The notes under the pieces were generated by a model. The model was not told the origin of the DNA and did not search any database. It worked only from the letters and a program-made list of their open reading frames with translations. The translations under genes were made by a program, and so were the position numbers. From a virus, in the IMG/VR virus record IMGVR_UViG_3300042197_000101, positions 1 through 36,048 of that record: 36,048 bases of DNA; one strand, given 5' to 3'. Below are positions 28,451-36,048 of this stretch, piece after piece. Position 1 is the first letter of the stretch; each line of letters begins with the position of its first letter.

Positions 28451-29413
28451 ATGGACACCAACCCGCAGGGGAGTGCCAAAACCGTAAACGAAGCGGCTAG
28501 TGCTTTTTTAGGTCTCATGGGTGGCGAGGAGGAGCAATCCCAACCTCAACAGGCCCAACCTGAGCAATACCCCGAGGATGTAATCGAGGAGGTAGTTGAG
28601 CAGGAGGAGATCCAAGAAGAGCTAGCAGAGGACGACGAAGAAGTCATCGAGGAATCTCCTCCCACCTACAAAGTAAAGGTAGGCAAGGACGAGTTAGAGG
28701 TTCCGTTGGATGAACTTCTGAAAGGTTATTCTCGAACCGCTGATTACACCAAGAAGACTCAAGAGGTCGCTGAAGCAAGGAAGATGGTTGAGTCCGAGCG
28801 TCAGAAGATTGATGAGGCTTCCAGACTCCGAGACCAGTATGCCGAACGGCTGGGAGTGATTGAGCAAATGCTCTCACAGACCGAAAAGGCAGAGGATTTG
28901 TCTGCTCTGAAAGAAACCGACCCCATTGGCTATGCCGTAAGGGTTGCGGAGCAGGCAGAACGAGAGAAGCAATTATCCGCAGTTCGAGCCGAACAGCAGA
29001 GACTTGCCCAGCAACAACAAGCCGAGCAGAGCGAGAGGCTAAAAGCCCACCTTGCAACCGAGGCTGCTAAGTTGCGTGAGGCAATCCCTGAGATGGGCGA
29101 CGAAATCAAAGCGGATGTTGTGCGTAGAGATATTTGTGAGTTCGCTAAATCCATTGGTTTTTCTGACCAAGAATTAGCCTCGGTATACGACTCTCGTGCA
29201 GTCTTGGCTCTCTACAAGGCTATGCAGTACGACAAGCTCCAGAAGGGCAAACCGCAAGTGACCAAAAAAGTCCAAGCCGCCCCGAGGATGCTTAAACCTG
29301 GGACTTCAACGCCAGAGAGCGCAGAAGCCTCAGAAACCAAGAAACTAAAGGCGAAGTTGCGTCAGAGTGGAAGTAAGTCTGATGCGGCTCGTATTTTTGA
29401 ACGATTCATCTGA
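28451..29413 (+). CDS. Scaffolding protein
   Basis: The 320-residue product is acidic in its first third (EEVVEQEEIQEELAEDDEEV). A small domain TYKVKVGKDELEVPLDELLK with GYSRTADYTKKTQEV follows, then a long coiled coil (about 105-220) and a basic C-terminus. This is the standard pattern of a podoviral scaffold placed directly before the capsid gene. It guides capsid assembly and leaves before packaging. AAGGAG precedes the ATG. Confidence 0.88.
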   Translation: MDTNPQGSAKTVNEAASAFLGLMGGEEEQSQPQQAQPEQYPEDVIEEVVEQEEIQEELAEDDEEVIEESPPTYKVKVGKDELEVPLDELLKGYSRTADYTKKTQEVAEARKMVESERQKIDEASRLRDQYAERLGVIEQMLSQTEKAEDLSALKETDPIGYAVRVAEQAEREKQLSAVRAEQQRLAQQQQAEQSERLKAHLATEAAKLREAIPEMGDEIKADVVRRDICEFAKSIGFSDQELASVYDSRAVLALYKAMQYDKLQKGKPQVTKKVQAAPRMLKPGTSTPESAEASETKKLKAKLRQSGSKSDAARIFERFI

Positions 29414-29426
29414 AAGGAATTAAAAA

Positions 29427-30386
29427 ATGGCTGACGCTATTTATACCCGCCACAGCGCCATTGGTGCTCGTGAAGACCTCATCGATGTCATTTATGACAT
29501 CTCCCCCACCGACACGCCCATCATGTCGTCCATCGGCAAAACCAAGGCTACGGCTGTCTACCATGAGTGGCAGACCGACACCCTGGCTGCCGCCACCGTT
29601 AGCAACGCACAAGTTGAAGGTGCTGACGCTGATGCCGTGACTCTCAGCCCCACCAAGCGTGTTGGCAACTACACCCAAATCGTTGCTAAGACGATCAAAG
29701 TGTCGAACACCCTTGAGGCTGTAGATAAGGCTGGTCGTAAGTCTGAGAAGGCTTACCAGCTTGCCAAGGCTTCGGCTGAACTCAAGCGTGACATTGAGAC
29801 CATCATCACGGCTAACCAAGCCCAATCTGCTGGTTCTTCTTCGACCGCTCGTAAGATGTCCTCGCTCCTGTCGTTCATCAAGTCCAACACCAACTTTGGT
29901 TCTGGCACGACGGTAACTGGTGTTGACCCCACGACTTCTGGTATCTCTGTTCGTACGGACGCTGACACGACCCGTACCTTCACCGAGACCATCCTGAAGA
30001 ATGTGGTGCAGGAAATCTTCTCGTCGGGTGGCACTCCTGCCGCTCTGTTTGTTGGCCCCGCCCTCAAGCAGACGGTTTCGAGCTTCCCTGGCATTGCCGA
30101 GCAGCGTTATCAGGCTGGCAACAAGCCCACCACTATCATTAGTGCGGCTGATGCCTATCTGAGCGACTTCGGTCTTATCCAGGTTGTCCCGAACCGCTTT
30201 ATGCGTAGTCGTGACGCTCTGGTGCTTGATCCTGAGTTCGCTTCGCTTGCCTATCTGCGTCCTTTCGTTACCAACGAACTGGCTCGGACTGGCGACGCTG
30301 AGAAGACCCAGATCATCGCTGAGTTGACCCTGCAAGTCTCTAACGAGGCAGCGCATGGCGGAGCCTTCGATCTCAATGCCGCTTGA
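29427..30386 (+). CDS. Major capsid protein, SU10/DUF5309-like
   Basis: The 319-residue product matches the DUF5309/SU10 major capsid family (HK97 fold). VIYDISPTDTPIMSSIGKTK and VYHEWQTDTLAA come first, then KRVGNYTQIVAKTIKVSNTL, the long helix KAYQLAKASAELKRDIETII, and the ending NELARTGDAEKTQIIAELTL. AAAGGAATT precedes the ATG. No decoration-domain insert is present. A terminator-like hairpin follows the gene. Confidence 0.93.
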   Translation: MADAIYTRHSAIGAREDLIDVIYDISPTDTPIMSSIGKTKATAVYHEWQTDTLAAATVSNAQVEGADADAVTLSPTKRVGNYTQIVAKTIKVSNTLEAVDKAGRKSEKAYQLAKASAELKRDIETIITANQAQSAGSSSTARKMSSLLSFIKSNTNFGSGTTVTGVDPTTSGISVRTDADTTRTFTETILKNVVQEIFSSGGTPAALFVGPALKQTVSSFPGIAEQRYQAGNKPTTIISAADAYLSDFGLIQVVPNRFMRSRDALVLDPEFASLAYLRPFVTNELARTGDAEKTQIIAELTLQVSNEAAHGGAFDLNAA

Positions 30387-30408
30387 TTGAGTTCGTAATG
30401 TAATGTAG

Positions 30409-30440
30409 AGTGGGGGGTGGGAAACTGCCCCCTACTTTTA
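30409..30440 (+). terminator. Terminator or attenuator after the capsid gene
   Basis: AGTGGGGGG (30409-30417) pairs with CCCCCTACT (30428-30436), with one G-T pair, followed by TTTT (30436-30439). It would lower transcription of the glycosyltransferase cassette and tail genes relative to capsid. Confidence 0.65.
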
Positions 30441-31126
30441 TGATCTCTTACTTGATGGGCGGCCTGGGCAATCAAATGTTCCAGTACGCTGCCGGATTAG
30501 CAGTAGCCAAGAGACTGGGCGAGAGCCTAGAACTCAACACTACCTTTTACGACTCAAACGACAGTCGTGAATATCAGTTGTATCACTTTCCAATATCATC
30601 GAGGGCAACCGACAATTTCGCCCCTCAAATCAACGAGGTTGGATTTCCGTATCAGGAGATCAACCAATCAGGAATGATGGTCGGATACTGGCAGAGCGAG
30701 AAATACTTTGTAGACATCGCTGACCAGATTCGTAAGGAGTTTGAATTACCAAAGACAGACTTGGGGATGGTCGCAGTCCATGTAAGACGAGGCGATTATC
30801 TACACCTTCCACAGGTATTCCACACGCTTGATGTAGACTACTATGAGGAAGCAAGAAAGCATTTCCCCAACAGTGACTTTGTGGCGTTCTCTGACGATCC
30901 AAAGTGGGTAAAGAAGAACTTACCCTGGGTGGATGTAATAGAAGGGAACCCGCCTATCGTAGACATGGCTTTAATGGCTAGTTGCGAGGGTGTAATCATG
31001 GCAAACAGTAGTTTTTCTTGGTGGGCAGCGTGGCTAGGAAATAAGAAGGTTGTAGCCCCGTCTAAGTGGTTTACTTGTCGCCACGACACAAGAGACCTTA
31101 TTCCTGATCGGTGGATCAAAATTTGA
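30440..31126 (+). CDS. Alpha-1,2-fucosyltransferase-like enzyme (GT11)
   Basis: The product has 228 residues from ATG 30440; an upstream GTG at 30410 lies inside the terminator stem. GT11 motifs are present in order: MGGLGNQMFQYAAGLA (6-21), VHVRRGDY (113-120), VAFSDDPKW (148-156) and MANSSFSWWAAWLG (187-200). These enzymes transfer fucose from GDP-fucose to galactose. No clear Shine-Dalgarno site is seen. It may alter the host surface glycan or a virion protein. Confidence 0.9.
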   Translation: MISYLMGGLGNQMFQYAAGLAVAKRLGESLELNTTFYDSNDSREYQLYHFPISSRATDNFAPQINEVGFPYQEINQSGMMVGYWQSEKYFVDIADQIRKEFELPKTDLGMVAVHVRRGDYLHLPQVFHTLDVDYYEEARKHFPNSDFVAFSDDPKWVKKNLPWVDVIEGNPPIVDMALMASCEGVIMANSSFSWWAAWLGNKKVVAPSKWFTCRHDTRDLIPDRWIKI

Positions 31127-31443
31127 AGAAAATTCTCACAGCCGACCACGATACCAGACAGGTATCAGTCGCACACGCAGACGGAGAGGGTGGACTCATT
31201 ATCGAGACCTCTCAGAATGTAACCGATGTCATTGAGGAAAATAAAGCTCAATACAACTCCACGGACGAACGAGCCAGATGGGGTGAATGGACAAAGGTTG
31301 CTTCTATTCCTCTGGCACTCTTTCAAGAGTTAAACGAAAAAGGCATTTGCAGGGGGTTCATGGTCATCGACCAAAAGCGCATGAGGGCTTGGTTAAATGA
31401 TCCTCAGAACAGGTACTTTCGTACAAGGCCAGGGCGCTTATGA
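31111..31443 (+). CDS. Conserved phage protein, unknown (110 aa)
   Basis: The product starts with GTG 31111 or, more compactly, TTG 31123 in a TTGA overlap. The C-terminal half (WGEWTKVASIPLALFQELNE; RAWLNDPQNRYFRTRPGRL) is a pattern shared by proteins near capsid and adaptor genes of many podoviruses. It is probably a minor head or assembly protein. There are no catalytic motifs. It ends in an ATGA overlap with the HNH gene. Confidence 0.65.
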   Translation: MDQNLKKILTADHDTRQVSVAHADGEGGLIIETSQNVTDVIEENKAQYNSTDERARWGEWTKVASIPLALFQELNEKGICRGFMVIDQKRMRAWLNDPQNRYFRTRPGRL

Positions 31444-31886
31444 ACAGACAATCTTTGTTTGAAGATAAGTTTATTCCAGAACCTATGTCTGGATGTTGGT
31501 TGTGGACTGCGTCTGTTGATTCGTGCGGTTACGGAATGTTTGGGTGCGGTGGCTCTGGTAAAACCATGAGGGCGCACAGGTGGTCTTTTAAGAACTATGT
31601 TGGCGACATACCTAAAAACATTAAGGTTTGTCATCTTTGTGACAATCCTTCTTGTGTCAATCCAAGCCACTTGTTTTTAGGCACAGACAAAGAAAATTCT
31701 CTTGATCGAGATAGAAAAAACAGAACTGCTAAAGGTTTGAAAAACGGCAAGTCTGTTCTATCTGAAGAACAGGTTTTTTTCATAAGAAAAAGCTCTCTCT
31801 CAGAACGACAAATTGCTAAAGTTATAGGGGTGTCAAGAGGCACTGTTAATGCAGTTAGGTCTGGGAGAACATGGGGGCATTTATGA
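31440..31886 (+). CDS. HNH endonuclease with C-terminal HTH
   Basis: The product has 148 residues. CWLWTASVDSCGYGMFGCGG, MRAHRWSFKNYVGDIP, KVCHLCDNPSCVNPSHLFLG and TDKENSLDRDRKNR form an HNH_3-type core with zinc-binding Cys/His residues. The C-terminus (LSEEQVFFIRKSSLSERQIA, KVIGVSRGTVNAVRSGRTW) is a helix-turn-helix. This is a typical freestanding homing nuclease. ATGA overlaps on both sides show it is neatly fitted between two coupled genes. Confidence 0.88.
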   Translation: MNRQSLFEDKFIPEPMSGCWLWTASVDSCGYGMFGCGGSGKTMRAHRWSFKNYVGDIPKNIKVCHLCDNPSCVNPSHLFLGTDKENSLDRDRKNRTAKGLKNGKSVLSEEQVFFIRKSSLSERQIAKVIGVSRGTVNAVRSGRTWGHL

Positions 31887-32554
31887 GTAAAAACGGGATG
31901 AAAGTAGGAGTGTGCATCCCCTCACGGGGTGAGATGGCGATTGGGACGGGTTTCGACTTAGCGGTGATGTGTGCCTATGACGCAAAACACCGAAAGGGCG
32001 ATATTGGCGTATATACGGTCAACGGGACGCTGATATTTGACCAGCGGGAAAAGTTAGCCGAAGCCGCCATTGCGGACGGTTGTGATTACATTCTCTGGGT
32101 TGATGCAGATATGCGCTTCCCTAAGAACACGCTAGAAGTCTTGTTGAGCAGGAAGAAAGACATTATTGGTGCAAATGCCACGACTCGGAACATTCCGGTT
32201 AAAGCGTGTGCCAAGAACCTAGAGATTGACATGGAGGCCAAGACAAACACTTGGACTTCGGTCTCTAGTAAGGATAAGAAGGGCATCGAGAGAGTCACAG
32301 CCACGGGATGTGGGGTGATGCTGGTGCATAAGAAAGTGTTTGATGGCACACCTAAGCCTTGGTTCTGGTTCTATCAACTGCCAGGAAACAAGGTTCTAGG
32401 TGAAGATGTCCACTTCTGTGTAGCCGCTCACGATGCTGGTTTTGAAACATGGATCGACCACGATCTAAGTCAACTAATAGGTCATGTGGGCGAGTACACC
32501 TACGGATGGAAGGATGTAAATGGCTCTGACGAACTACAGCGACCTCAAGACTAG
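31883..32554 (+). CDS. GT-A glycosyltransferase (GT2-like)
   Basis: The product has 223 residues from ATG 31883, coupled by ATGA. KVGVCIPSRGEMAIGTGFDL begins the nucleotide-sugar-binding fold, and DYILWVDADMRFPKNTLEVL holds the DxD metal site. VTATGCGVMLVHKKVF and LGEDVHFCVAAHDAGFETWI form the acceptor side. Sugar donor and acceptor are unknown. It is the second glycosyltransferase in this cassette and the third in the genome. It overlaps the tail adaptor gene by 35 bases. Confidence 0.83.
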   Translation: MSKNGMKVGVCIPSRGEMAIGTGFDLAVMCAYDAKHRKGDIGVYTVNGTLIFDQREKLAEAAIADGCDYILWVDADMRFPKNTLEVLLSRKKDIIGANATTRNIPVKACAKNLEIDMEAKTNTWTSVSSKDKKGIERVTATGCGVMLVHKKVFDGTPKPWFWFYQLPGNKVLGEDVHFCVAAHDAGFETWIDHDLSQLIGHVGEYTYGWKDVNGSDELQRPQD

Positions 32555-33140
32555 CGTCGCTAACTACCTCGGGAGGTCTGACCTAACCAGTCAAATCCCC
32601 GACTTTATTACTTTGGCAGAGTTGCGTCTTAACCGTTCTCTGCGTATTCGTCAGATGCTCAAGACTGTGACTTCTACCACTACGGGCGGAGATTCCACGG
32701 TCGGGCTTCCCTCTGATTTCCTAGAAATCCGTGACATCTACCTAGATGCCAACCCACGGGTTTCGGTGTCTTACTTGTCTCCGAGTTCGTTTACTCGGGA
32801 TGCTCGTGCTGCTGAATCTGGTCAACCAGTCTTTTATACGCTTCGTGCCAACGAGATTGAGTTTGCTCCTATTCCTGACACGACTTACACGATTGTGATG
32901 TTGTATTACGCTAAACCACAGGTTCTAAGTGATACGAACACCAGCAATGTCTTCATGGCGAACTGTCCTGATGCGTTGCTTTATGGTGCGCTAGTAGAAG
33001 CCGAGCCGTATCTGATGAACGACGCTCGACTAGCGGTGTGGGCGAATCTGTACGAAAACGCAGTGTCTTCTCTAAACGAATCCGATGAATCGTCGGAGTA
33101 TTCTGGTATCCCTCTTTCAATGAAAGTCTCATCGAGGTAA
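32520..33140 (+). CDS. Head-tail adaptor protein (SU10 adaptor / P22 gp4-like)
   Basis: The 206-residue product opens MALTNYSDLKTSVANYLGRS, has QIPDFITLAELRLNRSLRIR, a beta core with TVGLPSDFLEIRDIYLD, and ends with helices (CPDALLYGALVEAEPYLMND). This matches podoviral adaptor proteins that dock under the portal. The position between head genes and the gp10-like nozzle agrees. The start lies within the glycosyltransferase 3' end. Confidence 0.85.
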   Translation: MALTNYSDLKTSVANYLGRSDLTSQIPDFITLAELRLNRSLRIRQMLKTVTSTTTGGDSTVGLPSDFLEIRDIYLDANPRVSVSYLSPSSFTRDARAAESGQPVFYTLRANEIEFAPIPDTTYTIVMLYYAKPQVLSDTNTSNVFMANCPDALLYGALVEAEPYLMNDARLAVWANLYENAVSSLNESDESSEYSGIPLSMKVSSR

Positions 33141-33142
33141 TC

Positions 33143-33529
33143 ATGGCTGAATTTACGAACTATCTTGAAAACAAGTTGCTTGACCATGTTCTGCGGAATG
33201 TGACCTATACAAGCCCAACGACCGCTTATGTCGGCCTCTTTACAGACGCTCCTGATGATACGGGTGCTGGAACCGAGGTATCTGGCGGCAGTTACGCTCG
33301 GGTCTCTGTGTCGGTAACGACCGCTTCTGCTGGTGCGGTAACTTCCTCTGCGAATGTGACCTTTCCGCAAGCAACTGGCTCGTGGGGAACTATCTCGCAC
33401 TTGGCTATTTTTGATGCGCTGACCTCTGGGAATATGCTCATGTATACAGAGCTGACGACTTCTAAAGTCATTGGCAACGGTGACATTTTCCAAATCTCGT
33501 CGGGTAATTTGTCAGTTACCCTTGACTAA
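33143..33529 (+). CDS. Small beta-rich virion protein
   Basis: The 128-residue product begins MAEFTNYLENKLLDHVLRNV and includes YTSPTTAYVGLFTDAPDD and SWGTISHLAIFDALTSGNML. It is a pattern common to phage minor virion proteins, often labelled tail or structural. It is beta-rich with a short N-terminal helix and couples to the next gene by TAATG. It may be a tail accessory or a decoration protein. Confidence 0.7.
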   Translation: MAEFTNYLENKLLDHVLRNVTYTSPTTAYVGLFTDAPDDTGAGTEVSGGSYARVSVSVTTASAGAVTSSANVTFPQATGSWGTISHLAIFDALTSGNMLMYTELTTSKVIGNGDIFQISSGNLSVTLD

Positions 33530-34335
33530 TGACGCTTCTCACCCTTGAGCAACTAGACCAGTTCGGCAGTCTTGATGATCTGCCGTTCTCGCTGGATGCC
33601 AATTGGGTAGAAGATGGGATTTGTGGGCCTTACCCACTAGAGTTATTAGATTACTTTGGTAACTTAGACGCACTAGCGTTTAGCCTTGATGACGAGGTTT
33701 GGGCAAGTACAACGACTTGCATTGTCTTGGCAAGTGGAAGTATCTCAGCGCAGGGAACAGTAACAGCAGTCGCTGACACGGGCGTTATTGACGGTGAAGG
33801 CTCTATATCAGCCGTCGGGACTGTTACCGCAATACCTACCAAGATTAACCTTGCCCAAGCGTCAATCTCTGCAAGCGGGACAGTAACAGCAGACGGGACA
33901 AGGATTCAGACCTCAAGCGGGGTGATCTCTGCTTCTGGTGATATGTCTGCATCGGGTAACGCCACTATGTCTGGTGTTGCCAGCATCTCGGGTGTCGGAA
34001 ATCTGACAGCAGAGGGCAGGATTTCGATAGAAGCCTCCGGCTCTATATCTGCGGTTGGGTCTGTATCTGCATTTGCTTCCGTACTAAAAGAAGCCGCTGG
34101 GTCTATATCCGCATCTGGCACTGTAACCGCTACTGGCGAGGCGTTCACGGGTGCAACGGTTACTGGATCTGCCGCTATATCTGCTAGTGCGGTATGTAAT
34201 GCCAAGGCTTACAAGTACGGTGAGGAGTGGTCTCCTGATCCTGATGAAGCGAACTCATGGAGTCTTATCGCACCCGTCGATAACAACTGGACAACTATTC
34301 CTGCTGGAAACAATCAATGGCAACAAGTCGCATAA
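33529..34335 (+). CDS. Repeat-rich beta virion protein
   Basis: The product has 268 residues. Two N-terminal motifs of the form LxLLDxFGxLDxLxFSLD (residues about 5-22 and 37-54) each end near a Trp. Residues about 68-225 hold eight to nine imperfect repeats like GSISASGTVTA, which would build a flat beta stack. The C-terminal 40 residues (EWSPDPDEANSWSLIAPVDN) carry repeated Trp. It is probably a tail structural protein; there is no enzyme motif. It overlaps the nozzle gene by 19 bases. Confidence 0.7.
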   Translation: MTLLTLEQLDQFGSLDDLPFSLDANWVEDGICGPYPLELLDYFGNLDALAFSLDDEVWASTTTCIVLASGSISAQGTVTAVADTGVIDGEGSISAVGTVTAIPTKINLAQASISASGTVTADGTRIQTSSGVISASGDMSASGNATMSGVASISGVGNLTAEGRISIEASGSISAVGSVSAFASVLKEAAGSISASGTVTATGEAFTGATVTGSAAISASAVCNAKAYKYGEEWSPDPDEANSWSLIAPVDNNWTTIPAGNNQWQQVA

Positions 34336-35753
34336 ATTTTGGTGAGTGGCTACCTGACCAGCCCGGACTTGTTGGGGCGTTGACTCAGGCTAAAAATGTC
34401 TACCCGAAGGCGGTGGGTTACGGGCCGTTTCCTAACTCTGTTGACTATTCTGGTGCTGCTTCTGAAGACTTAAACAATGTCTTTGCGGCTAAAGACTCAA
34501 CTGGTGCGACAAAGGTATTTGCTGGAAGCCAGACGATGTTATATCTCTTAGACTCAGTAGATTTGAGTATGGATGATGTGTCGGCTACGACTTCTGGGTA
34601 TACACAGTCATCTCGCTGGTTCTTTACTCAGTTTGGCAACAATGTGATTGCCGCCAACGGAAAAGATAAGCTCCAGTATTACGACCTGACAACAACCGGA
34701 ACATTCGAGGAATTGAGTTCTGGTGCGCCAACATCAAAGTTTGTGACGGTGGTGCGGGATTTTGTGGTTTCTGCTAATGAAGCATCAAATCCCAATCGGG
34801 TGCAATGGTCTGGGATTAACGACCCTACAACTTGGACTTCTTCTTCGGTAACGCAGTCGGATTTCCAAGACATCCCTGACGGTGGCAATGTCATGGGAAT
34901 TACGGGTGGTGAGTTTGGCCTTGTGCTCATGGAGCAAGCCATATTCCGCATGAGTTATGTCGGAACTCCGCTTGTGTTCCAGTTTGACAACATTGCTAGG
35001 AACCGTGGGTGCTACGAGTCTAACTCTGTAGTCCAATGGCAGGGCGTGACTTATTTCCTGTCAGACGATGGCTTTTATGCTTGTGATGGTCAGAAGGTCA
35101 TCCCGATTGGGGCTGAGAAGATCAACCGATTCTTCTTCTCAGACTTGGTTGAGGCAAACATTGAAGATATGTCTGCCGCTATTGATCCGGTTAGAAACTT
35201 GGTTGTTTGGGGGTATCCATCGCTTGAGGACACCTACAGGCTTTTGGTTTATCACACAATTACCCAACGCTGGTCAATCATTGACACGACCATTAACAGG
35301 ATTTGTAACTCTGCAACGCCTGGTGTAACGCTTGAAGGATTAGATGCCTTCTCTGCTTCTATAGACGCTTTGGGGACTTCCCTGGACTCTAGGGTTTGGC
35401 TCGGTGGCAAGTTAAACCTTACTGGGACTAGAGGAGCAAAGATTATTTCCTTCTCTGGCACTAATAAAGTCGGGGTTATCGAGACCTCAGATTTGGAGTC
35501 AAGCGGACAGAGTTCTCTCATAACCCTTGCCAAACCTTTAATTGAGGGTGGATCTGCGGATATATCTGTAGCCTCTAGGCTACTTCTGAGTCAGACACCC
35601 GTCTTTAATGGCTCAGTGGCTGCAAGTTCTGAGAACCGAGTTGGTTTGAGGTCATTTGGCAAGTATCACAGGGTTCGGGTGAACCCAACTGGGATTAACT
35701 GGCAGACGGCTATTGGGGTGGATGTAGAGCTTCAACCCGCTGGAATGAGATGA
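34317..35753 (+). CDS. Tail nozzle / packaged-DNA stabilisation protein (P22 gp10-like)
   Basis: The 478-residue product opens INFGEWLPDQPGLVGALTQA, a hallmark of the P22 gp10-like nozzle family. Propeller-like repeats follow (NPNRVQWSGINDPTTWTSSS; GGEFGLVLMEQAIFRMSYVG; SVVQWQGVTYFLSDDGFYAC). The C-terminal 120 residues are beta-rich. The protein closes the channel below the adaptor and carries the tail tip. It ends in an ATGA overlap with the C1q-like gene. Confidence 0.88.
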   Translation: MATSRINFGEWLPDQPGLVGALTQAKNVYPKAVGYGPFPNSVDYSGAASEDLNNVFAAKDSTGATKVFAGSQTMLYLLDSVDLSMDDVSATTSGYTQSSRWFFTQFGNNVIAANGKDKLQYYDLTTTGTFEELSSGAPTSKFVTVVRDFVVSANEASNPNRVQWSGINDPTTWTSSSVTQSDFQDIPDGGNVMGITGGEFGLVLMEQAIFRMSYVGTPLVFQFDNIARNRGCYESNSVVQWQGVTYFLSDDGFYACDGQKVIPIGAEKINRFFFSDLVEANIEDMSAAIDPVRNLVVWGYPSLEDTYRLLVYHTITQRWSIIDTTINRICNSATPGVTLEGLDAFSASIDALGTSLDSRVWLGGKLNLTGTRGAKIISFSGTNKVGVIETSDLESSGQSSLITLAKPLIEGGSADISVASRLLLSQTPVFNGSVAASSENRVGLRSFGKYHRVRVNPTGINWQTAIGVDVELQPAGMR

Positions 35754-36048
35754 TGTTTAGAAGGTTGCCTCCGTTCGGGGGTGATGCTCGTGCGGTCGCT
35801 GAAATCCTCAACGGAGTGATGGACGGCAAGACCAACAATACTGGCACGATCACGCTAAATACTAGCAACGCTACAACAACCTCTTTGGTTGACGAGCGTA
35901 TCTCAATTGATACCAAAATTATCCTGATTCCGTTCTCGGATGCGGCTGAATCAGATGGTGCGCCTTATGGTGAGTTCACCAACAACAACGACCAGACTGC
36001 TGCTAGTACAGGGACAACTGCATTAGTTGAGTGGGACTCGACAGAAGA
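35750..36048 (+). CDS. C1q-like tail appendage protein, N-terminal part (continues at base 128)
   Basis: This is the upstream part of the gene that ends at 614 after the circular join. The ATG at 35750 overlaps the nozzle stop (ATGA); a second ATG follows at 35753. The start FRRLPPFGGDARAVAEILNG (residues 3-22) resembles N-terminal attachment helices of podoviral tail proteins that bind the nozzle. It is followed by a Thr/Asn-rich strand region. The frame across the join is intact. Confidence 0.75.
   Translation, partial: MMFRRLPPFGGDARAVAEILNGVMDGKTNNTGTITLNTSNATTTSLVDERISIDTKIILIPFSDAAESDGAPYGEFTNNNDQTAASTGTTALVEWDSTE
35922..36048. repeat. 127-bp terminal direct repeat, right copy
   Basis: Identical to bases 1-127. 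It represents the same genomic segment read twice because the circle was opened here. Confidence 0.95.

Noticed and set aside
29406-30356. Long 316-residue frame on the minus strand opposite the capsid gene
   Set aside because: It is a mirror of the capsid gene caused by its codon bias; the translation has no recognisable domain and no ribosome site.
1-36048. tRNA genes
   Set aside because: No cloverleaf with a GTTCGANNC arm and acceptor stem was noticed by eye; a dedicated tRNA search would settle it.

Overview
The window is the essentially complete genome of a tailed phage, most likely a podovirus with a P22-like head and short tail. The first 127 bases are identical to the last 127 (35922-36048), and one gene reads without interruption across that join. 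The molecule therefore closes into a circle of 35,921 bp. No host gene, integrase, CI-type repressor, transposase or rRNA is visible. The host is a bacterium, because the sequence shows Shine-Dalgarno sites, GTG and TTG starts and a lysozyme/holin cassette. Gene types such as a NinB homologue, a DUF1376 initiator, a GTA-type three-TM holin and GT11/GT7 enzymes suggest a proteobacterium, perhaps a freshwater betaproteobacterium, but that is inference.

Layout. (1) About 24.5 kb to the right edge and on through position 1 to about 8.3 kb, plus strand: small terminase, large terminase, portal, scaffold, SU10/DUF5309-type capsid, an accessory cassette (fucosyltransferase, HNH nuclease, GT-A glycosyltransferase), tail adaptor, a repeat-rich beta protein, P22 gp10-like nozzle, a C1q-like appendage protein, glycine-rich internal or ejection proteins, a tail fibre and a poly-glycine adhesin. 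(2) 8.25-11.77 kb, plus: tail-associated small proteins, a 2OG-Fe(II) oxygenase, holins, a T4-type lysozyme, a SprT-like metallopeptidase and an HNH nuclease. (3) 17.70 down to 11.73 kb, minus: a replication and recombination operon with a DUF1376 (lambda O-like) initiator, a P-like loader, a DUF268 enzyme, NinB, a Ref-type nuclease, PD-(D/E)XK-like nucleases, a Q-like regulator, YqaJ exonuclease, an SSB-tip protein, a MazG-like protein and a winged-helix protein. (4) 17.80-22.79 kb, plus: an early operon of very small genes joined by ATGA overlaps, a single-strand annealing protein, an animal-type beta-1,4-galactosyltransferase-like enzyme and several lysine-rich small proteins. A 577-residue polyvalent-type protein follows, just before the terminase genes.

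How it fits together. The two early operons diverge from a 95-bp control region at 17704-17798. Replication appears to copy lambda: an O-like initiator whose linker DNA carries tandem iterons, a P-like helicase loader, and no phage polymerase or primase. Recombination is split across the two operons, with the exonuclease (YqaJ) leftward and the annealing protein rightward. Sugar chemistry is unusually well represented for a 36-kb phage: three glycosyltransferases and a DUF268 protein at three separate loci.

The points most worth following up are the 5 x 7-bp and 3 x 11-bp iterons inside the initiator gene, a 16-bp repeat kept in two different reading frames beside the control region, a lysozyme with a Glu-Cys-Thr triad at T4 positions 11/20/26, a GT7 enzyme whose last 46 residues are overprinted by a small gene, and several very short genes (14-50 aa) hidden in coupled overlaps.
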